Shown here: positions 50,185-59,175 of the stretch, piece by piece | Layout: the number at the start of each line of letters is the position of its first letter | Numbering within the stretch: the first letter of the stretch is position 1 | NCBI GenBank assembly: GCA_051879195.1 | Contig: JBJELO010000275.1 | Coordinates: 1-64,000, forward strand | Length of the DNA: 64,000 bases | Direction of reading: 5' to 3' | Origin: TWA4 sp051879195 | GTDB taxonomy: Bacteria; Bacillota; Clostridia; Lachnospirales; Lachnospiraceae | The notes under the pieces: generated by a model | Databases searched by the model: none | The model's input: the letters and a program-made list of their open reading frames with translations, nothing else | What the model was told of the DNA's origin: nothing | Made by a program: the position numbers and the translations under genes

Positions 50185-51360
50185 ATGATTAAGGATGGTT
50201 TTACTTATATTGCAGTTCTGATTTTTATCGCGGCAGTTCTGATTAATCTGCCTCATATGCTGAAAAACAACGCGGCACAGACCTTTTTCCGGTTTGTGCC
50301 GCCTGTAGTACTGATTTATCTGACCATGATGATTTCCTGCACTTTGAAGATATGGGATGTGCAGTCTACCTCATCTGCTTATGCAATCCTGAAAAATCCG
50401 CTGCTTTACGCCATGCTTTTCCTTATGCTTCTGCGATGTGACCTGCGGAAAATTCTCCATCTGGGTCCTAAAATGCTGGTTGGTTTTCTGGCTGCATCCT
50501 TCTCCATCGGACTTGGATTTCTTCTGTCCTATGCACTGATGCACAATATGCTGGGAAAAAATGCCTGGGGTGCCCTTGGCGCATTGTGCGGAAGCTGGAT
50601 GGGCGGTTCAGGCAATATGCTGGCCATACAGGCTGCACTGGATGTAAGCGAAGCCGATATGGCATATACTCTCGTTCTGGATTCCACCTGTGCCACATTT
50701 TATATTATATTTCTGCTGTGGGCCATTGGTTTCCACGAAAAATTCAATCGATGGACCAAAGCAGACACGCACCTGATCGATGAAATCGGAGCTTCTCTGG
50801 AGGCGGAAACAGTCCGGAATGAAAAAACGATTACCTATCCGGGTATAATTATGCTGCTGGGCTCCGGTCTTCTTGTCTCTGTCGTATCGCAGAAAGTCGG
50901 GGTACTCATACAGTCCATGCTGCCTTTTTTTGATAAAGCAACCTGGTCGGTTCTTCTCGTAACAGCATTGGGAATCCTGCTGGCCATGACACCTTTCGGG
51001 CAAATCCGGGGAACAGAAGAAATTTCCAACGTACTGCTCTATACCGTAATCGCGCTGATTGCTTCCCGTGCCGATCTGAGTGGACTGGGCAATACTCATC
51101 TATGGCTGCTGACCGGTTTTCTGATTCTGATCATCCATGTGGCTGTCATGCTTGTCCTGGCCAGACTCCTTCATATTGATCTTTTTACCTGCGCAGTCGC
51201 TTCTCTTGCCAATATCGGGGGAACCGCTACGGCACCGATTCTGGCAGGAGCATACAGCAGCGCTCTGGTTCCTGTGGGAATCATCATGGCACTGTTCGGC
51301 TATGTGATTGGTACCGGCGGGGGATTGCTGGTAGCTCAGCTTATGAGTATAATCCCGTAA
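50185..51360 (+). CDS. DUF819 family membrane protein
   Basis: 391 aa, about eleven hydrophobic segments. The DUF819 pattern is clear: LLYAMLFLMLLRCDLRKILH, WGALGALCGSWMGGSGNMLA and DMAYTLVLDSTCATFYIIFL in the first half; LLTGFLILIIHVAVMLVLAR and ASLANIGGTATAPILAGAYS in the second. ACTGGAGG precedes the ATG. A duplicated inverted transporter fold is likely; the substrate is unknown. Its stop lies 2 bases from the convergent dnaK stop. Confidence 0.9.
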   Translation: MIKDGFTYIAVLIFIAAVLINLPHMLKNNAAQTFFRFVPPVVLIYLTMMISCTLKIWDVQSTSSAYAILKNPLLYAMLFLMLLRCDLRKILHLGPKMLVGFLAASFSIGLGFLLSYALMHNMLGKNAWGALGALCGSWMGGSGNMLAIQAALDVSEADMAYTLVLDSTCATFYIIFLLWAIGFHEKFNRWTKADTHLIDEIGASLEAETVRNEKTITYPGIIMLLGSGLLVSVVSQKVGVLIQSMLPFFDKATWSVLLVTALGILLAMTPFGQIRGTEEISNVLLYTVIALIASRADLSGLGNTHLWLLTGFLILIIHVAVMLVLARLLHIDLFTCAVASLANIGGTATAPILAGAYSSALVPVGIIMALFGYVIGTGGGLLVAQLMSIIP

Positions 51361-51362
51361 AT

Positions 51363-53138
51363 CTAGCAGGAAAGTACCGACGCGCTCTGCTCCAGCTCTT
51401 CTTTGGCTGCTTTCAGATTTGCAGCCTGTTCATCTGTAATTTTATCGGGTTTGATGCGGGATACCTGTTTCTGGACTTCCCGCATCTTTTTCTTAATATC
51501 GGATTTCTGTTCGCGGGTCAGTGATTTCTTTTTCTCTTTATCATTCAGTGCATTCTGAACTCTGGCAAGAAGACGTTCCGCATCGGTGTAAGTTTCAAAA
51601 TTATCGTATCCTTTCGCATCACGCGCTTCATATTCCTGAGCATTGCGGATAGCCTGTTCGATTTCTGCTTCGGACAGATTGGAACTGGAAGTAATGACAA
51701 TCTCCTGCTGTTTGCCGGTTCCCAGATCTTTAGCGGATACTTTCAGGATACCGTTTACATCGATATCGAAGGTAACTTCAATCTGAGGAACACCGGCCAT
51801 GGCTCTTTTGATTCCACTCAGTTTGAAATTGCCGATCAGCTTATTGTCCCGCGCAAATTTTCGTTCTCCCTGATAGACTTTGATTTCCACATTGGTCTGG
51901 AAATTGGCTGCTGTTGTAAAAATCTGACTCTTCCTTGTGGGAATCGTGCTGTTTCTATCCAGAACAGTGGTACAAACACCACCAACAGTTTCAATGGAAA
52001 GGGATAGCGGAGTCACATCCATCAGAATCAGTTCCGATGCAGCAGAGCCCGGGATAATACTTCCAGGCTCCGATGCCAGTTTGCCTCCCTGGATGCTGGC
52101 ACCCAGCGCAACGCACTCGTCCGGATTCAGAGACTTGGCAGGCTCCTGCCCTGTCAGCTGTCTGACCATACGCTGAACAGCAGGAATTCTGGTAGAACCT
52201 CCAACCAGCAGAACTCTGTTCAGATCTTTCATGGAAAGTCCCGCGTCACTCATGGCATTCTGAACCGGAACTTTTGTGCGTTCCACAAGATCTTCAGTCA
52301 TCTCTTCAAATCTGGCTCTGGAAAGCATAATATCCAGATGTTTCCCCTCTCCCTTTTTGTCCACCGCTATAAAAGGGAGATTAATATTGGTTTCCACCAT
52401 GGTGGAAAGCTCCATCTTGGCTTTCTCAGCTGCCTCGCGCAGACGCTGCATGGCAGACGGGTCTTTTGAAAGATCAATGTTTTCCTGTTCGCGGAACATA
52501 CGAAGCAGGTAATCCACAACTCTGGAATCAAAATCATCTCCACCCAGATGGTTATCACCGGAAGTTGCCAGTACCTCGATCAGGTTTTCGCCGATTTCAA
52601 TAACAGATACATCGAAAGTACCTCCACCCAGGTCATAAACCAGGATTTTCTGAGGATCTCCGTGATCCAGACCGTAGGCAAGTGCTGCTGATGTGGGCTC
52701 ATTGATAATCCGAAGAACTTTCAGGCCGGCAATTCTTCCTGCATCTTTTGTTGCCTGACGCTGGGCATCACTGAAATATGCAGGCACTGTAATCACGGCC
52801 TCTGAAACCGGTTCCCCCAGAAAATCTTCTGCATCTTTTTTCAGCTTTCTTAAAATCATTGCAGAAATTTCCTGAGGAGAATAACGGTTCCCGTCAATAT
52901 GAACTCGATAATCGGAACCCATCTCTCTTTTAATGGAAGAGACGGTATGATCGGCATTCACCGCTGCCTGTCTTCTTGCAGCATCCCCCACCAGACGTTC
53001 ACCTTTTTTCGTAAACGCCACAACAGAAGGCGTCGTCCTGCCGCCCTCCGCATTGGGTATAATAACCGGCGTTCCATTCTCCAGAACAGCTACACAGCTG
53101 TTAGTTGTGCCTAAATCAATTCCTATTACCTTACTCAT
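51363..53138 (-). CDS. dnaK: Hsp70 chaperone DnaK
   Basis: About 591 aa. The ATPase domain has VIGIDLGTTNSCVAVLENGT, VPAYFSDAQRQATKDAGRIA, INEPTSAALAYGLD, VYDLGGGTFDVSVIEI and LVGGSTRIPAVQ. The peptide-binding domain starts at LILMDVTPLSLSIETVGG, and the helical lid ends LEQSASVLSC, without the Gly-rich tail of canonical bacterial DnaK. It is not next to grpE, dnaJ or hrcA and no CIRCE repeat is upstream, so this may be a second, differently regulated Hsp70. ATG 53138 follows AAAAAGGTGG. Confidence 0.93.
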   Translation of the reverse strand: MSKVIGIDLGTTNSCVAVLENGTPVIIPNAEGGRTTPSVVAFTKKGERLVGDAARRQAAVNADHTVSSIKREMGSDYRVHIDGNRYSPQEISAMILRKLKKDAEDFLGEPVSEAVITVPAYFSDAQRQATKDAGRIAGLKVLRIINEPTSAALAYGLDHGDPQKILVYDLGGGTFDVSVIEIGENLIEVLATSGDNHLGGDDFDSRVVDYLLRMFREQENIDLSKDPSAMQRLREAAEKAKMELSTMVETNINLPFIAVDKKGEGKHLDIMLSRARFEEMTEDLVERTKVPVQNAMSDAGLSMKDLNRVLLVGGSTRIPAVQRMVRQLTGQEPAKSLNPDECVALGASIQGGKLASEPGSIIPGSAASELILMDVTPLSLSIETVGGVCTTVLDRNSTIPTRKSQIFTTAANFQTNVEIKVYQGERKFARDNKLIGNFKLSGIKRAMAGVPQIEVTFDIDVNGILKVSAKDLGTGKQQEIVITSSSNLSEAEIEQAIRNAQEYEARDAKGYDNFETYTDAERLLARVQNALNDKEKKKSLTREQKSDIKKKMREVQKQVSRIKPDKITDEQAANLKAAKEELEQSASVLSC

Positions 53139-53456
53139 ATTATAAACCACCTTTTTCTTTATTGCTGTTTGTCGTTTAAGGAGTAGTATAGCCCTTTTTC
53201 GTGAACAATACATGGATGAAATCTAAAATTCAGATATCGGAATTATAAAGAAAGTATAAACAGGTTTTTAATCATATTGTATCGGAAAAGATACGAACTT
53301 GCATTGCTCAGCTGCTTATAGTAAAATAAATGCATTGCAGTGGCCTTTTCCTGAGTATCCCTGTTCTATTTGGGGAAGGTCTGGCAAGCTTGTATCAAGT
53401 TTTCCGGAAAGGCTGACTGCATACGGATTTCATCAAATATACAGGAGAATTTGTTT
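53139..53456. other. Divergent intergenic region dnaK/ttcA
   Basis: 318 bases without a gene. Minus-strand TATAAT at 53247-53242 is a candidate dnaK -10. No CIRCE inverted repeat, terminator or other structure stands out. Confidence 0.45.
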
Positions 53457-54212
53457 ATGAAGCTTCAGCAATTATTGAGCTATACACGACGTGCGGTGGA
53501 TGATTATGGTATGATCGAAGAGGGAGACCGTATTGCAATCGGTATCTCCGGAGGAAAGGACAGCCTGACACTGCTTTATGCTTTGCAGGGATTGCGCCGT
53601 TTTTATCCGAAAAAGTTTGACATCGAAGCAATTACTGTTGATCTGGGATATGAAGGTTTCAATCTGGAGCCGATTCAGAAACTGTGTGAGGAACTGAATG
53701 TTCATTATACAATTGTGAAGACAGATATTAAAACCATAGTTTTTGATATCCGCAGAGAAGAAAATCCCTGCTCTCTCTGCGCTACTTTGCGTAAAGGAGC
53801 TTTTAATGACAAAGCTGCTGAGCTGGGCTGTAATAAAGTTGCTTATGCGCATCACAAAGATGATATTGTGGAAACCATGCTGCTTTCACTGATTTATGAA
53901 GGCCGTTTTCATTCTTTTTTTCCCAAAACGTATCTGGACAGAACAAAAGTAACCGTAATTCGTCCGTTGATGTATATCAACGAAGCAGATATTGTTGGTT
54001 TTATGCATACGGTCAATCTTCCAGTATGTAAAAATCCCTGCCCTGCGGATGGACATACTCAGAGGGAAGAAATCAAAAATCTGCTGAAACAGCTGAATAT
54101 GAAATATCCGGGCTGCAAAAACCGTATGTTTACGGCTATCTGCAATGGCAGAATCAAAGGCTGGCCCGATAAAATTGAGCACCCGAAACCGGTGCGGAAA
54201 AAGAAGGGATAA
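53457..54212 (+). CDS. TtcA/TilS-like tRNA 2-thiocytidine synthetase family protein
   Basis: About 251 aa: PP-loop IGISGGKDSLTLLYALQGL (residues 31-36 SGGKDS), PCSLCATLRKGAFNDKAAEL (CxxC for the Fe-S cluster), VAYAHHKDDIVETMLLSLIY and KNPCPADGHTQREEIKNLL (third Cys). This is the TtcA pattern, in which an iron-sulfur ATP pyrophosphatase thiolates C32 of tRNA. ATG 53457 follows ACAGGAGAA. The xer gene begins 3 bases after its stop. Confidence 0.9.
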   Translation: MKLQQLLSYTRRAVDDYGMIEEGDRIAIGISGGKDSLTLLYALQGLRRFYPKKFDIEAITVDLGYEGFNLEPIQKLCEELNVHYTIVKTDIKTIVFDIRREENPCSLCATLRKGAFNDKAAELGCNKVAYAHHKDDIVETMLLSLIYEGRFHSFFPKTYLDRTKVTVIRPLMYINEADIVGFMHTVNLPVCKNPCPADGHTQREEIKNLLKQLNMKYPGCKNRMFTAICNGRIKGWPDKIEHPKPVRKKKG

Positions 54213-54215
54213 TCA

Positions 54216-55325
54216 ATGGCAGAATCCAGAAACCGTCCTTACCACGAACAGGTGGATATTGAAAACACAGTCAAATTGCGTCAGCTGATTTCTCAGCTGC
54301 CTCCGTTTGTCCGGGAGTTTTTCCGGGGGATCGAACAGACGACATCTTCGCGAACCCGCATAGCATATGCGTATGACCTTAGAATCTTTTTTCATTATCT
54401 GACAGAAAACTATCAGGAATTTGCAGAAATCGGGCTGGAAAATATGACCCCGACACATCTGGAGCAATTGAAGCCTGCGGATCTGGAACAATATATGGAG
54501 TATCTGAAATACTATCATAAAGATGAGGAAGAACATCTGAATCAGAACCGCGGAATCATGAGAAAAATTTCTTCATTAAAAGCCTTTTATAATTACTTCT
54601 ACCGGCGGGAAGTCATTACCTACAATCCGGCTGCACTGGTAGATTTACCAAGAGATCATGAAAAACCCATCATCCGTCTCGATCCGGATGAAGTTGCACT
54701 CCTTCTGGATCATGTGGAACAGGGAGATCATCTCACAAAACAGCAGAAGAATTTCCATGAAAAGACGCGGATACGGGATCTGGCTATTCTGACATTACTG
54801 CTGGGAACCGGCATTCGAGTTTCTGAATGTGTCGGAATTGATCTGAATGATCTGGATTTTAAAAATGGTGGTTTGAAAATTCATCGAAAAGGGGGCAAAG
54901 AGGTAATTCTTTACTTCGGTGATGAGGTGGAGGAAGCTTTGCTGAACTATCTGGACGAAAGAACGGTTATTGTTCCCTGTGAAGGTCATGAAGATGCACT
55001 TTTTCTGTCACTGCAGCGAAAACGTATCAGTGTGCGCAGCGTGGAAAAACTTGTAAAAAAATACACACAGTCTGTAACCGCACTGAAACATATCACACCA
55101 CATAAACTGCGAAGTACATACGGGACTCAACTGTATCAGGAAACCGGAGATATCTATCTCGTTGCAGACGTGCTGGGACATTCCGATGTGAATACAACAC
55201 GCAAACATTACGCTGCAATAGAAGATAACAAACGGCGGCAGGCACGAAATAAAGTACGGCTCCGCAGGGAAGAACCACAGGAACCCGCAGATGCGGAAAG
55301 TGATTCTTCCACAGGAAATTTCTGA
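54216..55325 (+). CDS. Tyrosine recombinase of the XerC/XerD family
   Basis: 369 aa. An N-terminal SAM-like core-binding domain (about 10-125) has RIAYAYDLRIFFHYLTENYQ. The catalytic domain carries Arg201 in GTGIRVSECVG, His296 and Arg299 in PHKLRSTYGTQLYQ, the VLGHSDVNTTRKHY motif and Tyr332. It is about 60 residues longer than XerD, partly from an acidic C-terminal tail. It is co-transcribed with ttcA and not flanked by att-like repeats or phage genes, so a chromosomal role is more likely than mobility. The start follows AAGGGATAATCA. Confidence 0.9.
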   Translation: MAESRNRPYHEQVDIENTVKLRQLISQLPPFVREFFRGIEQTTSSRTRIAYAYDLRIFFHYLTENYQEFAEIGLENMTPTHLEQLKPADLEQYMEYLKYYHKDEEEHLNQNRGIMRKISSLKAFYNYFYRREVITYNPAALVDLPRDHEKPIIRLDPDEVALLLDHVEQGDHLTKQQKNFHEKTRIRDLAILTLLLGTGIRVSECVGIDLNDLDFKNGGLKIHRKGGKEVILYFGDEVEEALLNYLDERTVIVPCEGHEDALFLSLQRKRISVRSVEKLVKKYTQSVTALKHITPHKLRSTYGTQLYQETGDIYLVADVLGHSDVNTTRKHYAAIEDNKRRQARNKVRLRREEPQEPADAESDSSTGNF

Positions 55326-55331
55326 AAGAAA

Positions 55332-56300
55332 TCAAACCTCTTCATTAATGCATATTCTGCTTAATACCTTTATATGTGAAAGGACCGGATGCAGCGGCAC
55401 AACACCGAACAGCTGCTCTGCCAGATCTTCTATCTCAATTTCAATAAAGTTTTCTTCTGTTTTTTCCGGTTGGAAAATATTGTCGGAGGCAGAATCCAGA
55501 TATGGATTCTGCGCAATACGTGTCACATGGCTGTGCTTTCGGTCCACAGTCCAGCGGTACAGGCCGGTGTTCTCTTCAATCAGAGCATCATGCACCTGAA
55601 GATACAGAAGCTCCGGGCGATCTGCCCGGAGACATTCCAGCAACCGGGGCAGATAAATAATTCGGCACATAATCTGCGGTTTCCAGTCGCTGCTGCCGGG
55701 ATCTCTTTCAGATATAATTCTGTCATCTGAAACCGTCTCCTCTGTAATTGAAACCGGTTCGGGTTCCTCATTAAAAAACTGAATGTATGCTTCGTCCCGA
55801 AGCGTAACAACATCAAAATTCTCAATGGCCCAGTTATTCGCTTCATCAATATCTTTTGGAAAAGAAATCGGCTTCTGATCATATATAACACGGAAGCCAA
55901 AAGGTTCATAATAAAAAGTTTCAGCAGGCATCAGATAAGTAAATGGTTCTTCCCGATTATATAGCCAGGAAAAGGTTTCCAGCATCAGCCTGCGCATACA
56001 TCCGCGTCGCCGATATGGAAGGGCGGTTGCAACTGCAACAATATAATGCAGGATCATACTGTCTGTAGAAATCCAGATACGGTAGGGATTCAAATGCAGC
56101 ATGGAACAGATCGCATCGTTCTGTTCTCCCTGTTCTGTTACACTGCAGTCTGTCAGTACGAGTATCTCATTGTCACGACATTTCCATTTATAATAGTATG
56201 CGGCATATTCTCCCCTGTCCTCAGGGAAAGCTTCTTCATACAGGGAAAGAGAGTCCCACTTTTCCTTCTGTTCCAGGTGTCTGAAATCCATAAACATCAT
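55332..56300 (-). CDS. GNAT acetyltransferase, Eis-like
   Basis: About 322 aa. The N-terminal GNAT fold shows EKWDSLSLYEEAFPEDRGEY, ILHYIVAVATALPYRRRGCM and RRLMLETFSWLYNREEPFTY with LMPAETFYYEPFGFRV, as in Eis-type proteins with a second GNAT-like and a sterol-carrier-like region. The ATG at 56300 overlaps the DUF2156 stop (ATGA). The C-terminal half has LEIEIEDLAEQLFGVVP-like sequence, typical of the SCP2 end. Eis proteins acetylate amines; the target is unknown. Confidence 0.82.
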   Translation of the reverse strand: MMFMDFRHLEQKEKWDSLSLYEEAFPEDRGEYAAYYYKWKCRDNEILVLTDCSVTEQGEQNDAICSMLHLNPYRIWISTDSMILHYIVAVATALPYRRRGCMRRLMLETFSWLYNREEPFTYLMPAETFYYEPFGFRVIYDQKPISFPKDIDEANNWAIENFDVVTLRDEAYIQFFNEEPEPVSITEETVSDDRIISERDPGSSDWKPQIMCRIIYLPRLLECLRADRPELLYLQVHDALIEENTGLYRWTVDRKHSHVTRIAQNPYLDSASDNIFQPEKTEENFIEIEIEDLAEQLFGVVPLHPVLSHIKVLSRICINEEV

Positions 56301-57232
56301 GAAGCAACTGCCTGACAACTGTGAGGTTCGGCATTCTTGCATGTCTGTGATTCCTGACAATTATAATTGTCAATCATACGTATGGGATGGAGCTGCTGTT
56401 TGGCCCTGCGAAGATTCTCATACCCCATATCTTCTTCACGATTAATCCATATCGCTTCAGGGAAATTATGACACAGGAACTCTTTGAAAACAGCTACATA
56501 CAGGCCTCTGATTTCTGCATTGGCTTTCTCTATGTGGATCTCAACACCGTCTTTTCCGAGTGCAGAACCGATGATAAACGCTTCCATCCGTCCATCGATG
56601 TAAATACATCCTCCTTTAAAATCAAGCCGTGAAAAGTTCTTCAGCAGATCCATGATTCCTTTATGTTCAGAACGAAGATCCTCTTCTGTATCATCAGTTT
56701 CTTTCTGCCGTTCCCATCTGGCCAGACAGGCGCGTACTTCATCCAGATTGTCCAGGCAAAGATCCCTGTATTCATAATCAGGGTGTTCGCGAAGGAAAGC
56801 ATTAAAATGATTGCGGCGCTTTACCATCTTTCTGCCGGCCAGTGTGCGGTTTTTCTCACAGGAATAAACATATTCGGAATAGTCAGGGCTGAATGAAAAT
56901 GTAAAACGGTCTCCATACTTTTCTTCCATCCAGTTTCTGAACGATTTTTCCACGTAAGACATCATAAAAGGAATCCCTTTCTGCATACTGATGACCTGCA
57001 TGCGCTGAACCGCCTGAAGATAGTATTCGGGCCTGCACAACGGCATCATCCAGAAAAATTGTTTCTCATACTGATAAAGCAGAATCAGAAACCGATCGCA
57101 GGCTTCATATTGGATATTGTATGCGTGATTCCACATTATCATAGAGTTAAAATTATAGTTATACCCTTCGTATTCTGTTAATTTTAAATAAGATTCGATC
57201 AGATTCCGGTCGGAAATTGTCAATTGCTTCAT
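56297..57232 (-). CDS. DUF2156 (phosphatidylglycerol lysyltransferase C-terminal-like) protein
   Basis: 311 aa, soluble double-GNAT fold: YEGYNYNFNSMIMWNHAYNI, RKMVKRRNHFNAFLREHPDY (the KRRN motif of the family), GGCIYIDGRMEAFIIGSALG, VEIHIEKANAEIRGLYVAVF and WINREEDMGYENLRRAKQQL. Related MprF/FemX-type domains use aminoacyl-tRNA; free-standing members are uncharacterised. It is translationally coupled to the Eis-like GNAT gene, so the two probably modify the same class of substrate. A Cys-rich C-terminal tail (NCQESQTCKNAEPHSCQ) is unusual. Confidence 0.86.
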   Translation of the reverse strand: MKQLTISDRNLIESYLKLTEYEGYNYNFNSMIMWNHAYNIQYEACDRFLILLYQYEKQFFWMMPLCRPEYYLQAVQRMQVISMQKGIPFMMSYVEKSFRNWMEEKYGDRFTFSFSPDYSEYVYSCEKNRTLAGRKMVKRRNHFNAFLREHPDYEYRDLCLDNLDEVRACLARWERQKETDDTEEDLRSEHKGIMDLLKNFSRLDFKGGCIYIDGRMEAFIIGSALGKDGVEIHIEKANAEIRGLYVAVFKEFLCHNFPEAIWINREEDMGYENLRRAKQQLHPIRMIDNYNCQESQTCKNAEPHSCQAVAS

Positions 57233-57509
57233 ATTATAAACTCCTTAATCTGCAAACTCCTTACTGCAGATGAACTACAGTAAATCCATCTTAGACTATT
57301 TTAGTACAGTTTATAAAAAAAACAAGCCCTTAATCAGGAATTTCCGACAGGGAATTCTGTCACATCTGTACAAAAACGATAATGGATATGCGCATAACCG
57401 ATAACAGGTCCTGAACCGGCCGGAAAGATAGAAAATCTTCTCTACGACCGGTCGGCAGCTGAATAAAGATACAGTCTATGGCAGATAAAAAGGGTATCTC
57501 TATTCAGAT

Positions 57510-58046
57510 CTAATTTTCTTTATCTGCAACTTCCAAAGTATCTCCGGTGACAGGATCACCATAATAAATCAGAAGAAGCTGACCCTCTTTCAGATTATCG
57601 CCATGAATATGGTTCATCTCCCGGATATTCTCTATATAAGTGCGGATATCATCATCGGTAGTCCGGTAACAGGTCTGTGCTATATCCCAGAGTGTATCTC
57701 CACGTTCTACCGTAATCACTTTGTAAGCCAGTTCCTCGTCGCTGCAGACAGTATCTTTCGGAATCGCATGTACTCCGATTGCTCCGAAAACAAAAGTCAG
57801 AATAACAGCAGCTGCCAACAAAATCAACAGTCTCTTTCTATAATAGGATTTTGCAGTTTTGGACAGCCTGGATTTCCTGACGGACTTTCTGCTGTTCCTG
57901 CTTCCAGAACCTCTCACCGGGCGGCTGTCCGGCCGGCATCCGGAAAAACCGGATGAGCGTCTTTCCAGCATATCCTCATAAACAGGGCTGTATAAACTTC
58001 TCTCTGCCGTGCTGCAGACAGCATCTCCTTCGTATCTCGCTTCCAT
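57510..58046 (-). CDS. LysM-domain protein, YneA-like SOS division inhibitor
   Basis: 178 aa. A basic, Ser/Arg-rich cytosolic N-terminus is followed by one transmembrane helix (about 72-92, LLILLAAAVILTFVFGAIGV) and a LysM domain (about 108-162: YKVITVERGDTLWDIAQTCY, then NIREMNHIHGDNLKEGQLLL). Divergent from lexA with a LexA box inside its promoter, exactly as yneA in Bacillus. The N-terminal cytosolic part is longer than in Bacillus YneA. Expected role: halts division during DNA damage. AGGAGG precedes the ATG. Confidence 0.88.
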   Translation of the reverse strand: MEARYEGDAVCSTAERSLYSPVYEDMLERRSSGFSGCRPDSRPVRGSGSRNSRKSVRKSRLSKTAKSYYRKRLLILLAAAVILTFVFGAIGVHAIPKDTVCSDEELAYKVITVERGDTLWDIAQTCYRTTDDDIRTYIENIREMNHIHGDNLKEGQLLLIYYGDPVTGDTLEVADKEN

Positions 58047-58098
58047 AATAATCCTCCTGCGTATCTGCGTGTATCACTTGAAATTACAGTTAAATAAG

Positions 58099-58230
58099 CA
58101 AACATATGTTGTGAACAGCTGTTCTTTTCTTTTCGTAACTGCATTATAATATACAAACATGAGTTTGTCAACAGATTTTTACGAACATTTGTTTTTTATT
58201 TTGCTTGCATTTTATTCGAACATGTGTTAT
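58099..58230. promoter_or_regulatory. Cluster of five LexA (SOS) boxes
   Basis: CAAACATATGTTGT (58099-58112), GAACAGCTGTTC (58113-58124, perfect GAACN4GTTC), CAAACATGAGTTTG (58154-58167), CGAACATTTGTTTT (58182-58195) and CGAACATGTGTTAT (58217-58230). They match the Gram-positive consensus CGAACRNRYGTTYG to different degrees. The third lies in the LysM-gene promoter and the fifth in the lexA promoter; the first two are in the LysM leader. Confidence 0.85.
58143..58171 (-). promoter_or_regulatory. Promoter of the LysM (yneA-like) gene
   Basis: TTGACA (58171-58166), 17-base spacer, TATAAT (58148-58143): a perfect sigma-A promoter on the minus strand. A LexA box overlaps its -35 and spacer, so strong induction on DNA damage is expected. 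Confidence 0.92.
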
Positions 58231-58233
58231 GAT
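58205..58233 (+). promoter_or_regulatory. Promoter of lexA
   Basis: TTGCAT (58205-58210), 17-base spacer, TATGAT (58228-58233). The LexA box CGAACATGTGTTAT lies in the spacer and -10, giving autoregulation. Confidence 0.82.
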
Positions 58234-58316
58234 TTATGTAAATAAACGTGACTGTATACAACAACTTACGGTTACTTTAAGACAAAAGCACCCTGTGATT
58301 ATAAGGAGGTTATTAT

Positions 58317-58955
58317 ATGGCAAAAGGCAAGATTTCAGCGAAGCAACAGGAGATTCTGGATTTCATTAAGTCTGAGATTATCAACCGTGGTTATCCGCCG
58401 GCTGTGCGGGATATCTGTGAAGCTGTTCATCTGAAGTCCACGTCATCGGTTCACTCTCATCTGGAGACACTGGAGAAGAACGGATATATCCGTAAGGATC
58501 CCACCAAGCCCCGTGCAATTGAGATTCTTGACGATGAGTTTAATTTAAGCCGCAAAGAGATGGTCAATATCCCGGTTGTCGGTACAGTAGCAGCCGGTAT
58601 CCCCATTCTGGCCACTGAGAACATTGAAACCTACGTTCCCATGCCCACTGAGATGCTTCCCAATGCATCCAACCATAAGTTTTTTATTCTGAATGTAAAA
58701 GGTGACAGTATGATCAACTGCGGTATTCTGAACGGGGATCAGATTATTGTGGAGCAGCAGGAAACTGCAGCCAACGGCGAGATTATTGTGGCTCTGGTTG
58801 ATGATTCCGCCACAGTGAAACGTTTTTACAGAGAAGAGGACTGCATCCGTCTGCAGCCGGAGAATGATACGATGGATCCTATTATTATTCCTTCCGATAC
58901 AGACGTTTCCATCCTCGGCAAGGTGATCGGACTGATGCGTATGAATATCTGCTGA
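58317..58955 (+). CDS. lexA: SOS repressor LexA
   Basis: 212 aa: winged-helix DNA-binding domain (1-70, GYPPAVRDICEAVHLKSTSS), self-cleavage site Ala93-Gly94 in VVGTVAAGIPILA, and the S24 peptidase catalytic pair Ser131 (VKGDSMINCGI) and Lys168 (SATVKRF). ATAAGGAGG precedes the ATG. It represses its own and the divergent LysM gene through the boxes at 58099-58230 until RecA-triggered cleavage. A structured inverted repeat follows the gene. Confidence 0.97.
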   Translation: MAKGKISAKQQEILDFIKSEIINRGYPPAVRDICEAVHLKSTSSVHSHLETLEKNGYIRKDPTKPRAIEILDDEFNLSRKEMVNIPVVGTVAAGIPILATENIETYVPMPTEMLPNASNHKFFILNVKGDSMINCGILNGDQIIVEQQETAANGEIIVALVDDSATVKRFYREEDCIRLQPENDTMDPIIIPSDTDVSILGKVIGLMRMNIC

Positions 58956-59019
58956 TATCCGAAGTTATGCGGAACTTCCAACGGAATCATCACATATTAT
59001 TGTATGTTATCGGATCAAC

Positions 59020-59136
59020 AAAAAGGCCTGCAGATTATCCTGAATGACATGCTCCCTTTCAGGCAGACAAGCAAAATAATAAAAAGCTTGTTGCCTGAAA
59101 GTGTGGAACTACTCAATGTGATAACCGCAGGCCTTT
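59020..59136. terminator. Long structured inverted repeat between lexA and rsfS
   Basis: An outer stem pairs AAAAAGGCCTGC..ATTATC (59020-59039) with GATAACCGCAGGCCTTT (59120-59136). An inner stem pairs CTTTCAGGCA-ACAAGC (59056-59072) with GCTTGTTGCCTGAAAG (59086-59101) around an A-rich loop. A-run and T-run flank the whole, so it can terminate lexA and rsfS convergently. It is much larger than the other terminators here, so it may also be a structured RNA or a relic of a small inverted-repeat element. Confidence 0.75.
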
Positions 59137-59175
59137 ATTTTTATTACTGTGTTTTACCGTTTTTGTCCGGTATGA

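Noticed and set aside
53139..53456. CIRCE heat-shock element upstream of dnaK
   Set aside because: No TTAGCACTC-N9-GAGTGCTAA or close variant is present on either strand.
54216..55325. Integrative element marked by the tyrosine recombinase
   Set aside because: No phage or conjugation genes, tRNA target or flanking direct repeats were seen, and the gene is co-transcribed with ttcA.
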